From Chloroflexota bacterium (lineage in GTDB: Bacteria; Chloroflexota; Ktedonobacteria; Ktedonobacterales; Ktedonobacteraceae), in NCBI GenBank assembly GCA_902810755.1, contig CADDYT010000023.1, forward strand, positions 1-56,615: 56,615 bases of DNA, read 5' to 3'. This document shows, piece by piece, positions 18,138-28,537 of the stretch. Positions within the stretch are counted from its first letter, which is position 1, and each line of letters starts with the position of its first letter. Under the pieces are notes generated by a model, which was given only the letters and a program-made list of their open reading frames with translations, was not told the DNA's origin and searched no databases. The position numbers were made by a program, and so were the translations under genes.

Positions 18138-18905
18138 TTATTCCTCGTGGTAAAGCGGTACCCATTCGCCGCGCCGGTCCTGCACCAGCGCCTCCCCATT
18201 TTCGTCCCACATAATCATGCGGTTGAGAGTATAGATCAGGGTGGCACGGGCGCGCGCGACTTTGTCATCGACTGCTGTATCGCTCAGGCCCCAGGCGGCG
18301 TAGATGCGCCCGTTGGTACGGCTGACCGCTCGTTTATCGTGCAGGTTGAGCCGGGCGGCGATCTGCTCGTTGGTCATGCCCTGCGCCAGCAGTTCGGCTA
18401 CGCGCAACTCGTTTGGCTCCAGCAGGGCGCGCGGCGACTGCTCATCCAGGCTGCGCACCTCCTGCACGCGATCCTCGATCTCCGGGTCAACCAGGCTGCG
18501 ACCATTGATGGCGTCGCGCAGCAGGGGAACGAGCATAGCGGGCAGCAGGTAGTTGCTCTTGCGCACATAAGCATAGTGTGTCAGAATGCCGGAAGCGCGA
18601 AACTCGCGGTAATACTCATCATCATCCTGAATGGAATAGAAGACAACGGGCATGCGCGGACGCTCGCGGCGAATGGCAACGGCTGCAGCCACGCCGCTCA
18701 TGGCGCGCCGACCGGCCTGGGGGTCCTGCAACTGTACATCCATCAAAATCACATCCATATCCAGTTCCAGCGCGCGCGCGAGAGCTTCGCGTCCGGTCGC
18801 GGCCTCCCCCACCACCTGTACGGCCCCCGTCGCCTGCAAGCCCTCCTTCAACGCCTTGCGCAGCGGCCCATGATCGTCAACCAGCAACAGTTTGATAATC
18901 GCCAT
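18138..18905 (-). CDS. NarL/LuxR-type response regulator
   Basis: 255 residues. Receiver domain 1-125 with acidic pair Asp10-Asp11 (LLLVDDHGPLRKAL) and phosphoacceptor Asp56 in VILMDVQ. A LuxR-type helix-turn-helix follows (about 180-235: LEPNELRVAELLAQGMTNEQ, IAARLNL). The linker and the very C-terminus (MWDENGEALVQDRRGEWVPL) are unusual. Start chosen at 18905 because MAIIKLLLVDDH begins the receiver fold and GAGGTG precedes it. It is the partner of the kinase that follows after one base. An extended -10 promoter lies at 18946-18954. DNA targets unknown. Confidence 0.92.
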   Translation of the reverse strand: MAIIKLLLVDDHGPLRKALKEGLQATGAVQVVGEAATGREALARALELDMDVILMDVQLQDPQAGRRAMSGVAAAVAIRRERPRMPVVFYSIQDDDEYYREFRASGILTHYAYVRKSNYLLPAMLVPLLRDAINGRSLVDPEIEDRVQEVRSLDEQSPRALLEPNELRVAELLAQGMTNEQIAARLNLHDKRAVSRTNGRIYAAWGLSDTAVDDKVARARATLIYTLNRMIMWDENGEALVQDRRGEWVPLYHEE

Positions 18906-18945
18906 ATACGAACACCTCGATGCAAACAAAGGATTCCTGCATGCT

Positions 18946-18974
18946 AGTATAGCAGTTTCGCGGCAAACTATACA
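18946..18974 (-). promoter_or_regulatory. Promoter of the two-component operon
   Basis: On the minus strand TGCTATACT (extended -10, 18946-18954) with a weak -35 TGTATA at 18969-18974, spacer 17. Predicted start near 18939, about 34 bases before the regulator's ATG. Confidence 0.55.
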
Positions 18975-19045
18975 GCATCCGAGATCAGGAAAAACTGCAC
19001 GCGAGGCAAATATAGCCTGCCAGGGAAAAGAGACTTCTGGCATGC

Positions 19046-19126
19046 CATTGTGAGCGCAGCGAAGAATCTCAGTAGCCACTTGTCTTGTCTGGGGGTTCCT
19101 GAGATTCTTCGCTCTCGCTCACAATG
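19046..19126. repeat. Family-2 palindrome
   Basis: Left arm 19046-19072 (starts CATTGTGAGCGCAGCGAAGA) and right arm 19099-19126 (ends CTCTCGCTCACAATG) are inverted copies with one small indel and a 26-base loop. The shared downstream flank ACGTTTCTCATAA is present. It lies between the two-component operon's promoter and the 3' end of the GDSL gene. Confidence 0.7.
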
Positions 19127-19175
19127 ACACGCAGGAGACGTTTCTCATAACCTGTCCGGCTACCTGTACACCAGG

Positions 19176-20006
19176 CTAATACCCCGTACCTTTCTCGAAG
19201 GTGCTGGCGATTACGCTGTAGCCCTTCGTAGTGGGGTGGATGTCCTTGAAGATGCTGCACATCCAGGTGTAGGGGCAGATGTTCGGGTTGGGCGTCGTTG
19301 AGCCGCCGAAGGACTTGAAGACGTTGACGATGGTGCCGTAACCGCTGACATCGTTTGCCAGATGCTGGTTGATGGTCTGGACGTAGGAAACGGTGTTGGG
19401 GCAGATGTTCTGGTACGGGTCATAGTAGTTCATCATCACCAGATCGCCCGTGACTTTCCCGCTGACGGTCATGGCCGAGACCAGTTGCGGCAAGATGGTT
19501 TGTGTCAGATTACTGTCCAGCGTAGCGAGGTCGGTGTTGAAGCTGGAACTGATGGTACAGGTACTCGTATTGATATCGGGCAGCAGATCGTTCGCGCCGA
19601 TATCAAGTGTGACGGGGCTGACCTGTCCGGGATGGAGTTTGAGATAGAGAACGGCAGCGTTGAGTTGCGCGCCAACATACGGGTACTTGCGCAGATAGGC
19701 GTAGGGACAGCCGCCGTTGATGAAGGTGTTGCTGGTCTCGCCCGGGCAGCCCATATTCGCCAGGGATTGCACGCCGTGACCTTTTAGATTGCCATAAAAG
19801 TCATCGACGTAGCCATGACTGAAATCGAGGTCGGGCTGGTAGCCGAAGGCGAGCGAGTCGCCGAGGGCCAGGTAATACTTTTTCGGGCCAACCAGCGAGA
19901 GACGATGGGTCGCGGGAGCGGCCAGCGCGGCAGGCGCAAAGGCCAGGAAGACAAAGAGTAGCAGGGACAGAGGCGCAACGATGCGCAGGGCAAGCATACG
20001 TTTCAT
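19176..20006 (-). CDS. Secreted GDSL/SGNH-family hydrolase
   Basis: 276 residues with a signal peptide (MKRMLALRIV, then LSLLLFVFLAFAPAALAA, cleavage near 30). SGNH blocks are clear: YLALGDSLAFGY (nucleophile Ser51), an oxyanion Gly in NMGCPGE, GANDLL (block III Asn), and DIHPTTKGY (Asp255 and His257). These enzymes hydrolyse esters of lipids or carbohydrates. Several cysteines (GCPYAY, CTIS, NICPN, NICPYTWMC) may form disulfides after export. In the leader a strong hairpin (GGGGCGC/GCGCCCC) precedes the AGGGGG ribosome site. Substrate unknown. Confidence 0.9.
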   Translation of the reverse strand: MKRMLALRIVAPLSLLLFVFLAFAPAALAAPATHRLSLVGPKKYYLALGDSLAFGYQPDLDFSHGYVDDFYGNLKGHGVQSLANMGCPGETSNTFINGGCPYAYLRKYPYVGAQLNAAVLYLKLHPGQVSPVTLDIGANDLLPDINTSTCTISSSFNTDLATLDSNLTQTILPQLVSAMTVSGKVTGDLVMMNYYDPYQNICPNTVSYVQTINQHLANDVSGYGTIVNVFKSFGGSTTPNPNICPYTWMCSIFKDIHPTTKGYSVIASTFEKGTGY

Positions 20007-20291
20007 CGATAGAACCCCCTGTGGCTATGGGGCGCTCTGGGGGCGCCCCGGCAGAGTAAGAGGAAGAAATACACACACCGCCTACCTCAAGTATAACCTG
20101 ATCTTGAGTAAAATACAAGGGTTCTGCGATGATCATTTTGAAGGCGCAGGAACGGGGCCGGTGGCAGCGATCCGGGCTAAATGGGAGAAAAGGTCCGGGA
20201 GGGAGGCCGGGAGAGATATCGCTGGCGTATCTCTATTGTCTGTTGCACGTGTACCGGCAGGAAAGGCCGCCTTTGTCTGCTAACGAGCCGG

Positions 20292-21305
20292 TTATTCATC
20301 ATTCGTCTGGGATAACTTGACGGGGATGGCGTTTTCTGGTTTGTTTTCGTTGGCCATGAACCGATCCTGCGCGGCGGCATCGTGCATGGCGAGCATGGCG
20401 ACTTCGGGGTGGCGGTGGGCAAAGTGGTACAGGTCGATGAGCGTCTGGCGCGCGCTGGCGTCATCGGCGGTGACACGCGACCAGATGAAGGGGTGCATGG
20501 TGGCCGGGCGCAGGTAGTTCTGAGCGACCCAGGCAGCATCGCCGAGCAGGAAGAGACGCGGCCCGTTGGCGCGATTGATAAACATGCCCGTGCTGCCCGC
20601 AGTGTGGCCGGGCAGGGGAACCAGCACCACCGAGCCATCGCCGAAGAGGTCGTGGCTGGCGCGGAAACCTTCGTAGGGCGGGCCATCAAGATCAAACAAC
20701 TCGACCGCGTTTTTGCCCAGCAGACGGCGCACAAGGCCACCATTGGCATCGAGCAGACCTGAACGCGCAGCAACGTACTCGACGCGATTGACACGCAGAG
20801 ACAGTCCAGGGAGGTCGGGAATGCCGCTGACATGATCCCAGTGCAGGTGAGAGAGCAGCGCGAAATCGAGATCGCCCGGCTCCAGCTGTTGCTCCACGAG
20901 GTGGCTGCGCAGCGATTGCACAAAATGGAAGTTTGCCAGCGTCTTGCGGAAGAAAAGCGACTGGCCCTCCAGATAGCGGAAAATATCGGAGCAGAGGCCC
21001 GTATCGAACAAAAACGTGGCGCGGGGATGACGCACCAGCACGGCGCTGTGGGCAATCGTGCAGGGGGCCAGCGAGAACGAGCCGCGCACAGCAATCGGTT
21101 CGGGAATGGTGATATTGCCACAGCGCAGGAACTGAACCTCCACTTGCGGCCATTCGGCTCCGGTTGTCGTTGAACTCCCGCCGACTTCTGTCTCCGGCCA
21201 GTGATAGGTGTCAAAACGCCGCGGCAAGAAACTCCTGATTGCCAGCGCCAGGGCAGTAGCTGCAAATGTGGCACCGCCGAGAGCAAGCCAGTTACGTATC
21301 TTCAT
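20292..21305 (-). CDS. MBL-fold metallo-hydrolase with N-terminal membrane anchor
   Basis: 337 residues. The N-terminus MKIRNWLALGGATFAATALA is a membrane anchor or uncleaved signal. The beta-lactamase-fold body has SHLHWDHVSG (His153, His155, Asp157, His158), PLPGHTAGSTGMF (zinc His) and LLGDAAW (bridging Asp). Closest in style to lactonase/N-acyl-homoserine-lactonase-like MBL proteins; the true substrate is not evident. Start at 21305 chosen for GGAGAGAGT upstream; the frame runs further up to 21398. An ArsR regulator gene lies 126 bases upstream on the same strand and may control it. Confidence 0.87.
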   Translation of the reverse strand: MKIRNWLALGGATFAATALALAIRSFLPRRFDTYHWPETEVGGSSTTTGAEWPQVEVQFLRCGNITIPEPIAVRGSFSLAPCTIAHSAVLVRHPRATFLFDTGLCSDIFRYLEGQSLFFRKTLANFHFVQSLRSHLVEQQLEPGDLDFALLSHLHWDHVSGIPDLPGLSLRVNRVEYVAARSGLLDANGGLVRRLLGKNAVELFDLDGPPYEGFRASHDLFGDGSVVLVPLPGHTAGSTGMFINRANGPRLFLLGDAAWVAQNYLRPATMHPFIWSRVTADDASARQTLIDLYHFAHRHPEVAMLAMHDAAAQDRFMANENKPENAIPVKLSQTNDE

Positions 21306-21431
21306 ACTCTCTCCTGCTGCTGTCAAGACGCAGCCAGGTAGAGCAACTACTTTGCCACCAGCCCGTCTCGATAGAATAACGGTACAGATTTGTATCAACG
21401 CGAAAATTGTAACAGGAAGAGATGGAACAGG

Positions 21432-21848
21432 TCAAGTTGCATTGCTGGCATTGGTGCGCTGCTCGTGTTCCTGATTGAGCGCCACCATCAGATCGTGGAA
21501 GGCGCGTACCAGCATATGGTTGCTCAGGCGATAGTAGATAGCATTGCCTTCACGGCGCGATGCGACCAGCCCGGCGCTGGCAAGCTGGCGTAAATGGCTC
21601 GATACGGTGCCAGGCGAAAGCCCCAGCATCCTGGCGATATCGCCCGAACGTCGTTCTAGAGGTGAAATATGTTCGCTCTCTGGAGCATCTTCCGCCGGAC
21701 TGGCCAGCAGTTCGAGAATTTGACGGCGACTGCGGTCGCACATGATCGAAAGAAAGTGATCCACAAAGCGATCCAGATCGGTAGGGGGTAGTCCATTGTG
21801 TGGCGGATCCTGGGAAGACGTGGATGCATTTGCATCATGGGTAGACAT
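21432..21848 (-). CDS. ArsR-family winged-helix transcriptional regulator
   Basis: 138 residues. The winged helix (about 30-120) shows RRQILELLAS, IARMLGLSPGTVSSHLRQLA (recognition helix) and GLVASRREGNAIYYRLS (wing). There is no CxC metal site of the classical ArsR/SmtB type, so it may respond to another signal. Start ATG at 21848 fixed by GGAGGAGAGGAT directly upstream. A -10 (TATAAT) lies on the minus strand at 21931-21936. It is followed 126 bases later by the MBL-hydrolase gene, a common ArsR-MBL arrangement. Confidence 0.87.
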   Translation of the reverse strand: MSTHDANASTSSQDPPHNGLPPTDLDRFVDHFLSIMCDRSRRQILELLASPAEDAPESEHISPLERRSGDIARMLGLSPGTVSSHLRQLASAGLVASRREGNAIYYRLSNHMLVRAFHDLMVALNQEHEQRTNASNAT

Positions 21849-22080
21849 ATCCTCTCCTCCTGATAGAAAGTGGGTAATACTGAGGGCTGCGCGCTTTGAA
21901 CCCTCCTGAACGCCAACCTGATCTTTGTAAATTATATCCCATTCCCATAAAAAGTGCAGCAACTTTTTCCAGCACAGGGATAGCGGTCAGGATAATACGC
22001 CAGGAAATACCAGAAGAGCCATCCATACTTCTTTCACAAACCATATGGATGGCTCTTTTGTATCTATCTCAAGCAGTCGA

Positions 22081-22115
22081 ACGTGTCATCCTTCGCTCAA
22101 CTCAGGATGACACGT
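22081..22115. repeat. Short family-2 palindrome
   Basis: ACGTGTCATCCT (22081-22092) and AGGATGACACGT (22104-22115) are perfect inverted arms over an 11-base loop containing CTTCGCTCAA. A reduced copy of the family at 2633 and 19046. Placed 20 bases after the end of the minus-strand clpE gene, where it could also help termination. Confidence 0.6.
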
Positions 22116-22134
22116 TCCTGACGTTCTTCAGAGG

Positions 22135-24375
<2,241 letters not shown>

Positions 24376-24449
24376 GTATCTTTTTGCTCCTCACTATAGA
24401 CGTTTTCTTTTCCGTCCAGTTTTAGCAAACTCGCCAGGTGATTGCCAAC

Positions 24450-24478
24450 ATTGTAGCATATTCCACTATCTTTGTCTA
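24450..24478 (-). promoter_or_regulatory. clpE promoter (TAGACA-N17-TACAAT)
   Basis: Minus strand: -35 TAGACA (24473-24478), 17-base spacer, -10 TACAAT (24450-24455) with TG one base upstream (extended -10). Predicted start near 24443, leader about 68 bases. The CIRCE element overlaps the -35. Confidence 0.75.
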
Positions 24479-24502
24479 GCACTCATCCATCAAGATTGCT
24501 AA
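24476..24502. promoter_or_regulatory. CIRCE element (HrcA operator)
   Basis: CTAGCACTC (24476-24484), 9 bases, GATTGCTAA (24494-24502). The consensus is TTAGCACTC-N9-GAGTGCTAA; each arm differs by one base and the spacing is exact. It overlaps the -35 of the clpE promoter, where HrcA would block RNA polymerase. No other CIRCE was seen in the window. Confidence 0.8.
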
Positions 24503-24769
24503 CTCACCCTTTACAACACCCCGAACAGATGAGAAATTCCCCATTCATCAGTAATTACGTTCTATTACAGAAGACGTTGCGGGAATGTGGAAAGAGTCAG
24601 TTAGCAGATCGAGCAAGGGAAGAGCGCATAGCGAGGTTTTTTCTTTCTTTGTATTTTTTATCGTCCTGGCACTTACTTTTTCATAGTTGAAAACACGCGC
24701 TGCCTCTGGCTTATTCCCTTTCCTATTGGGAATCTCTCCGACAACTTTGTACAAAATAAGCTCATAATA
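24503..24769. other. A+T-rich intergenic stretch, no gene recognised
   Basis: Between the clpE control region and the pseudokinase gene. It holds homopolymer-rich stretches (for example TTTTTTCTTTCTTTG near 24640) but no hairpin with a convincing stem, no RNA gene and no credible reading frame. Confidence 0.5.
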
Positions 24770-24772
24770 GTG

Positions 24773-24778
24773 TATAAT
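24773..24778 (+). promoter_or_regulatory. -10 element of the pseudokinase gene (TATAAT)
   Basis: A perfect TATAAT 10 bases before the ATG at 24788. Predicted transcription start near 24785 would give a leaderless or nearly leaderless message. No good -35 at 17 bases (TTGTAC at 24747-24752 is 20 bases away). A GTG at 24770 continues the frame upstream but overlaps this box, so it cannot be the start for a transcript from here. Confidence 0.5.
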
Positions 24779-24787
24779 ACAGACACA

Positions 24788-26158
24788 ATGATGAAGAGCG
24801 AGATACAAGAACTGATATTTCCATTCGGGCAACCGGAAGATATCTTACGACTGGTAGAGCAGCGCGTATCGGTATATCCGGCCCAATACAGGCTGCCCGC
24901 CGGGGCGGTGCGGGTATTGATTCTCGATGCACGACCAGAGAGAGCGGGCTATATAGCGCAGTTTTTGCTGCTCAAGGGGCATGCAGTGCAAATTGCCGCC
25001 AGTGGCATGGAAGCGTTCACCCTCTTTCTGCGCGGTGTAGTGGCCCCTTTGCTCATTCTTACGGCGCAGGAGCCGCTGCCCGACCACTTTTTCCTTCAAC
25101 GGCTCGCGCAGCAGATGCGGCAAAAATACAGCTGCGAGCCGCTGCTGGTTCGGCTGCCAGCCGGGCTGATCGATCTTCTCGTCCCACATATTACGCAGCC
25201 GCTCTCGCCTGCCGCTCGTACCTCATCGCAAACAACGGATGCTCTCTCGTTCGGTCAGAGAATAACCGGACAACAGGCAGGAGGAGCAAAGCAGGACAGG
25301 ACAGCAGGGAAGAACATTTCGCTGACCGGGCAGAATCTCGGACGCTATCAGATCAATGACCTTATTGGAGATGGTCCCTGGGGAGCCATCTATCTCGCTT
25401 ATGACCGTCTGCGAGAGCGTGATGTCGCGCTCAAAGCTGTGCAGACGGACGCTTCCGCCTACTTCTCACAGGAAGAGAGCCTGTTCCAGCACGAGGAAAA
25501 GCTGCTGGGACAGGTGAAACATCCACACATCCTTCCGCTTTTTACCAGTGGGAAGTCTTATGTCAGCGGCTCGCCCTTCATTTATAAAACCATGCTCCAC
25601 TGCCCGGCTGGCTCGCTGGCAGACTGGCTGGCCACACATGTCAGTTTGCAGGGCTATCAACCGGCAGAGGCGCTGGCGGTCATATTGCCGCTGGCCGGGG
25701 CGCTGCAGCTTGCGCACGAGCAGCAGATTACGCATAACAACCTCAAATTAACGAATCTGCTTATCTCCGGCGAGGCGGAGACGCTGGCAGGTCTGCGCTT
25801 GCTGCTGGCGGATTTTCTGCCACATCCCGAAAATCGTTTCCTGGCCAGAACGCCGGAAAACTTCCCCTTTATGGCCCCGGAACAGTGGCAGGGACAGTCA
25901 TTCGCTACCTCAGACCAGTACGCGCTGGCCGTCCTGACCTATCGCCTGCTGGCGGGCCGCTTCCCCTTCCTCGGCGAGACCGAACAATTGCTCCAGCAGA
26001 TGCACCTGACCGCGCACCCGCAGCCGCTGAACCGCTTCAACCCGGCAGTCTCCCCCACACTCAACGCGGCAGTCCTCTCCGCGCTGGCAAAGAATCCGCA
26101 CGAGCGTTTCCGTTCTATCGCAGAATTTGCGCGCGCCCTGCAATTTGCTGCCGGATAA
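24788..26158 (+). CDS. Receiver-like domain fused to a Ser/Thr pseudokinase
   Basis: 456 residues. About 35-130 resembles a response-regulator receiver fold (VRVLILDARPERAGYIAQFLLLKGHAVQIAASG) but lacks a clear phosphoacceptor aspartate. A linker leads to a protein-kinase fold (about 180-450): YQINDLIGDGPWGAIYLAYD, Lys216 in VALK, MAPEQW and SDQYALAVLTYRLLAG are present. The catalytic loop reads HNNLKLTN (His316-Asn317-Asn318), so the essential Asp is Asn, and the DFG motif is DFL (342-344). It is therefore probably inactive and works as a binding scaffold. Start chosen after the TATAAT at 24773; a second ATG follows immediately. Partner unknown. Confidence 0.85.
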   Translation: MMKSEIQELIFPFGQPEDILRLVEQRVSVYPAQYRLPAGAVRVLILDARPERAGYIAQFLLLKGHAVQIAASGMEAFTLFLRGVVAPLLILTAQEPLPDHFFLQRLAQQMRQKYSCEPLLVRLPAGLIDLLVPHITQPLSPAARTSSQTTDALSFGQRITGQQAGGAKQDRTAGKNISLTGQNLGRYQINDLIGDGPWGAIYLAYDRLRERDVALKAVQTDASAYFSQEESLFQHEEKLLGQVKHPHILPLFTSGKSYVSGSPFIYKTMLHCPAGSLADWLATHVSLQGYQPAEALAVILPLAGALQLAHEQQITHNNLKLTNLLISGEAETLAGLRLLLADFLPHPENRFLARTPENFPFMAPEQWQGQSFATSDQYALAVLTYRLLAGRFPFLGETEQLLQQMHLTAHPQPLNRFNPAVSPTLNAAVLSALAKNPHERFRSIAEFARALQFAAG

Positions 26159-26203
26159 GAACTTGCTCCATCCCGCCGGGTTCTCGTAAGAAGGCGCAGA
26201 AGT

Positions 26204-26426
26204 TCACCTTGCCGACAACAGATGAGTATATGCCGCGTAGAGGGACCAGAGGCGGCGCGGCCCCTGAGTGCGCCAGCGTTCATTCCAGTCTTTCCCGAAG
26301 CGACCCGGCAGCGCGGGAAAGACGCGCACCGATACTCCTGTTTGAGCAAGGCGTTCGGCCAGCCTGCGGGCAGCCTCTTGCCCGGCCTCGTGAAGCATTT
26401 CCATAGTCAGCCAGAACGGTCACCAT
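26204..26426 (-). pseudogene. Remnant of a toprim-domain (primase-type) protein
   Basis: Minus strand. The 26426 end encodes VTVLAD in one frame; the following bases, in the next frame, encode HEAGQEAARRLAERL, then VSVRVFPALPG and GKDWNERW. Together these match the second half of toprim domains of plasmid/phage primases (VxVxxDxDxAGxxAAxxLxxxL...KDWN). The frame breaks between the two parts and everything upstream is missing, so this is a decayed fragment, perhaps of a former mobile element. It fills most of the 320-base gap between the pseudokinase and acyl-CoA dehydrogenase genes. Confidence 0.45.
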
Positions 26427-26478
26427 GTGGTATATTCAAGGTGTTGAGAATCTGAACCAGTCAGAAGGAGGAGCAACA

Positions 26479-27687
26479 GTGGACTTTGCCTATTCAGATA
26501 AGGTCAGAGAGCTGTTGAAGCAGCTCAATGACTTCATGGACCAGTATATTTATCCCAATGAGCGCACGTATCGCGAGCAGATCGCTGCGTCGGGCAACCC
26601 GCACCACCATGCTGAGATCGTCGATGAACTGAAGGAGAAGGCGCGGGCGCAGGGGCTGTGGAACCTGTTCCTGCCTGATGAGGAGTATGGCGCGGGCCTG
26701 ACCAATCTGGAATATGCGCCGCTGGCTGAGGTGATGGGGCGCGTGGGCTGGGCCTCGGAAGTCTTTAACTGCGCAGCCCCGGACACGGGCAATATGGAAA
26801 TCCTGGCGCAGTTTGGCAGGCCGGAGCAGAAACGCGAGTGGCTGCTGCCCCTGCTCAACGGGGAGATTCGTTCCGCCTTTGCCATGACCGAGCCGGATGT
26901 GGCAAGCTCTGACGCGACGAATATCCAGTTCTCTATCCGGCGCGAGGGCGATGAATATGTCCTCAACGGACGCAAATGGTGGATTTCCGGCGCGGCGCGC
27001 GAACGTTGCAAAATCTTCATCGTCATGGGCAAGACCGACCCGGACAATCCCGACCGCCATCATCAGCAAAGCATGATCCTCGTGCCGCGCGATACGCCCG
27101 GCGTGAGCGTTATCCGCAACCTGCCGGTTATGGGCTATGAGGATAACGAGGGGCATTGCGAAATTCTCTTCGAGGATGTGCGCGTTCCCGCGAGCAACCT
27201 GCTGGGCGAGGAGGGCAGCGGCTTTGCCATTGCGCAGGCGCGGCTCGGCCCAGGCCGCATCCATCACTGCATGCGCGCCATCGGCTCCGCGCAGCGCGCC
27301 CTGGAGTTGATGTGTCGGCGCGCCACGACACGGATCGCTTTCGGCAAACCGCTCTCCGAGCAGGGTATGATTCAGGATATGATCGCCACCTCGCAGATCG
27401 AGATTGAGCAGGCGCGACTGCTGACATTGAAAGCGGCCTGGATGATCGATAATCTGGGGAAAAAGGCGGCGCAGAACGAGATCGCCATGATCAAAATTGC
27501 CGTGCCGCAGATGCTGACGCGGGTGGTAGATCGCGCCATCCAGGTCTTTGGCGGCGCGGGCATGAGCGATGACTTCCCTCTGGCCTCAATGTACGCGCAT
27601 GGCCGCACCCTGCGCATCGTTGACGGCCCCGATGAAGTGCATAAGCGTTCCCTCGCCCGTGCCATCATTCGCCAGTCTGGTCAGTAG
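26479..27687 (+). CDS. Acyl-CoA dehydrogenase, ACAD10/11-like
   Basis: 402-residue FAD flavoenzyme that introduces a trans-2 double bond in acyl-CoA (beta-oxidation or branched-chain degradation). Features: N-terminal helical domain, [17 protein letters not shown] (FAD/substrate loop), [26 protein letters not shown], and [15 protein letters not shown]. At the usual catalytic-Glu position the sequence is IVDGPDEVH, the Asp-containing form I recall from ACAD10/11-type enzymes. Start GTG at 26479, preceded by AAGGAGGAG; an upstream ATG at 26425 adds 18 residues unlike the family. Followed after 92 bases, containing a strong hairpin, by a histidine phosphatase gene. Substrate chain length unknown. 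Confidence 0.92.
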   Translation: MDFAYSDKVRELLKQLNDFMDQYIYPNERTYREQIAASGNPHHHAEIVDELKEKARAQGLWNLFLPDEEYGAGLTNLEYAPLAEVMGRVGWASEVFNCAAPDTGNMEILAQFGRPEQKREWLLPLLNGEIRSAFAMTEPDVASSDATNIQFSIRREGDEYVLNGRKWWISGAARERCKIFIVMGKTDPDNPDRHHQQSMILVPRDTPGVSVIRNLPVMGYEDNEGHCEILFEDVRVPASNLLGEEGSGFAIAQARLGPGRIHHCMRAIGSAQRALELMCRRATTRIAFGKPLSEQGMIQDMIATSQIEIEQARLLTLKAAWMIDNLGKKAAQNEIAMIKIAVPQMLTRVVDRAIQVFGGAGMSDDFPLASMYAHGRTLRIVDGPDEVHKRSLARAIIRQSGQ

Positions 27688-27708
27688 AAGTTTTGTATGA
27701 ACGTACTT

Positions 27709-27757
27709 GCAGTGAGCGACAGGGCGATGATGATAGGAACGCCCTGTCGCTCACTGC
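27709..27757. repeat. 18-bp perfect hairpin between two co-directional genes
   Basis: GCAGTGAGCGACAGGGCG (27709-27726) and its perfect inverse at 27740-27757, loop 13. No T run follows, so it is not a standard intrinsic terminator; it may protect the 3' end of the upstream message or be an isolated palindromic repeat. Confidence 0.65.
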
Positions 27758-27779
27758 TATCTCACAAGATTGGACCTGC

Positions 27780-28454
27780 ATGAACGACCCGTTTTTATTC
27801 AATTCGGCAAACGCAGCCGAACTCTTTCTGATTCGCCACGCTGATGCCCTGCCCGGCCCCGATGAAATCATTCCGAGCGGCGTCTATAACGATCTGCCGC
27901 TCAGCAAGATCGGGCGCGAGCAGGCTCTGGCGCTGGCCGAACGCCTGGACAAGCTGCGCTTCGATGCGCTCTACAGCAGTCCCTTGCGCCGCTGCCTTGA
28001 GACTGCCGCGCCTCTGGCCGAACGTCTCGGCCTGACCCCCACCATTATCGACGACCTGCAAGAGATTCGCCTGGGTGAAGTGCTGCCGCTGCCGACAGAC
28101 GGGCAAGACCTGGCGGCCTTGAGCCAGGCATTGCAGGAACGTCAGCGCGAAATCGTGCGCAGGGCGGGCGAGACCGGAAGTTGGGATGCCATTCCAGGCA
28201 GCGAACCATCGAAAGCCTTTCGCCAGCGCGTGGTGGAGGCTATCGACGGCATCGCGCGCTGGCACAGAGGAGAGCGCGTCCTGGTCTTCGCGCACGGCGG
28301 CGTCCTCAACGCCTACGTCGCCGAGGTGCTTGGACTGGAAGAAGATTTCTTCTATCCCGCCGCCAACACCTCTATTACCATCGTGCGCGTTGGAGACAGC
28401 CGCCGCGTCCTCTACGTCCTCAATGATATCGGGCATATAAAGAGACCGCGATAA
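27780..28454 (+). CDS. Histidine phosphatase family protein (phosphoglycerate mutase-like)
   Basis: 224 residues. LFLIRHADALPG carries the phosphorylated His20 (RHA here rather than the commoner RHG), followed by PLSKIGREQALALAERL and LYSSPLRRCLETAAPLAERL; the second catalytic His is in VLVFAHGGVLNAYV. These are the marks of the broad-specificity phosphatase branch. Start taken at 27780 (MNDPFLFN) since the open frame above it covers the intergenic hairpin. Convergent with the next gene and separated from it by a bidirectional terminator. Substrate unknown. Confidence 0.88.
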   Translation: MNDPFLFNSANAAELFLIRHADALPGPDEIIPSGVYNDLPLSKIGREQALALAERLDKLRFDALYSSPLRRCLETAAPLAERLGLTPTIIDDLQEIRLGEVLPLPTDGQDLAALSQALQERQREIVRRAGETGSWDAIPGSEPSKAFRQRVVEAIDGIARWHRGERVLVFAHGGVLNAYVAEVLGLEEDFFYPAANTSITIVRVGDSRRVLYVLNDIGHIKRPR

Positions 28455-28477
28455 CTTCTTTGAACGTAACCAGCATC

Positions 28478-28528
28478 AAACATCAGAGGCGGCGATTGAG
28501 CGCGCTCAATCGCCGCCTACAGATGTTT
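28478..28528. terminator. Bidirectional terminator-like palindrome
   Basis: A 32-base perfect palindrome (28487-28518, AGGCGGCGATTGAGCG and its inverse) extended by AAACATC (28478-28484) and GATGTTT (28522-28528). It lies between convergent genes, with Ts on one side and As on the other. Confidence 0.7.
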
Positions 28529-28537
28529 GAGTTCTTC

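Noticed and set aside
20177..21286. A 369-codon frame on the minus strand overlapping the MBL gene
   Set aside because: Same strand, other frame; Arg/Ser/Cys-rich translation typical of a shadow frame, while the MBL frame holds HxHxDH and a membrane anchor.
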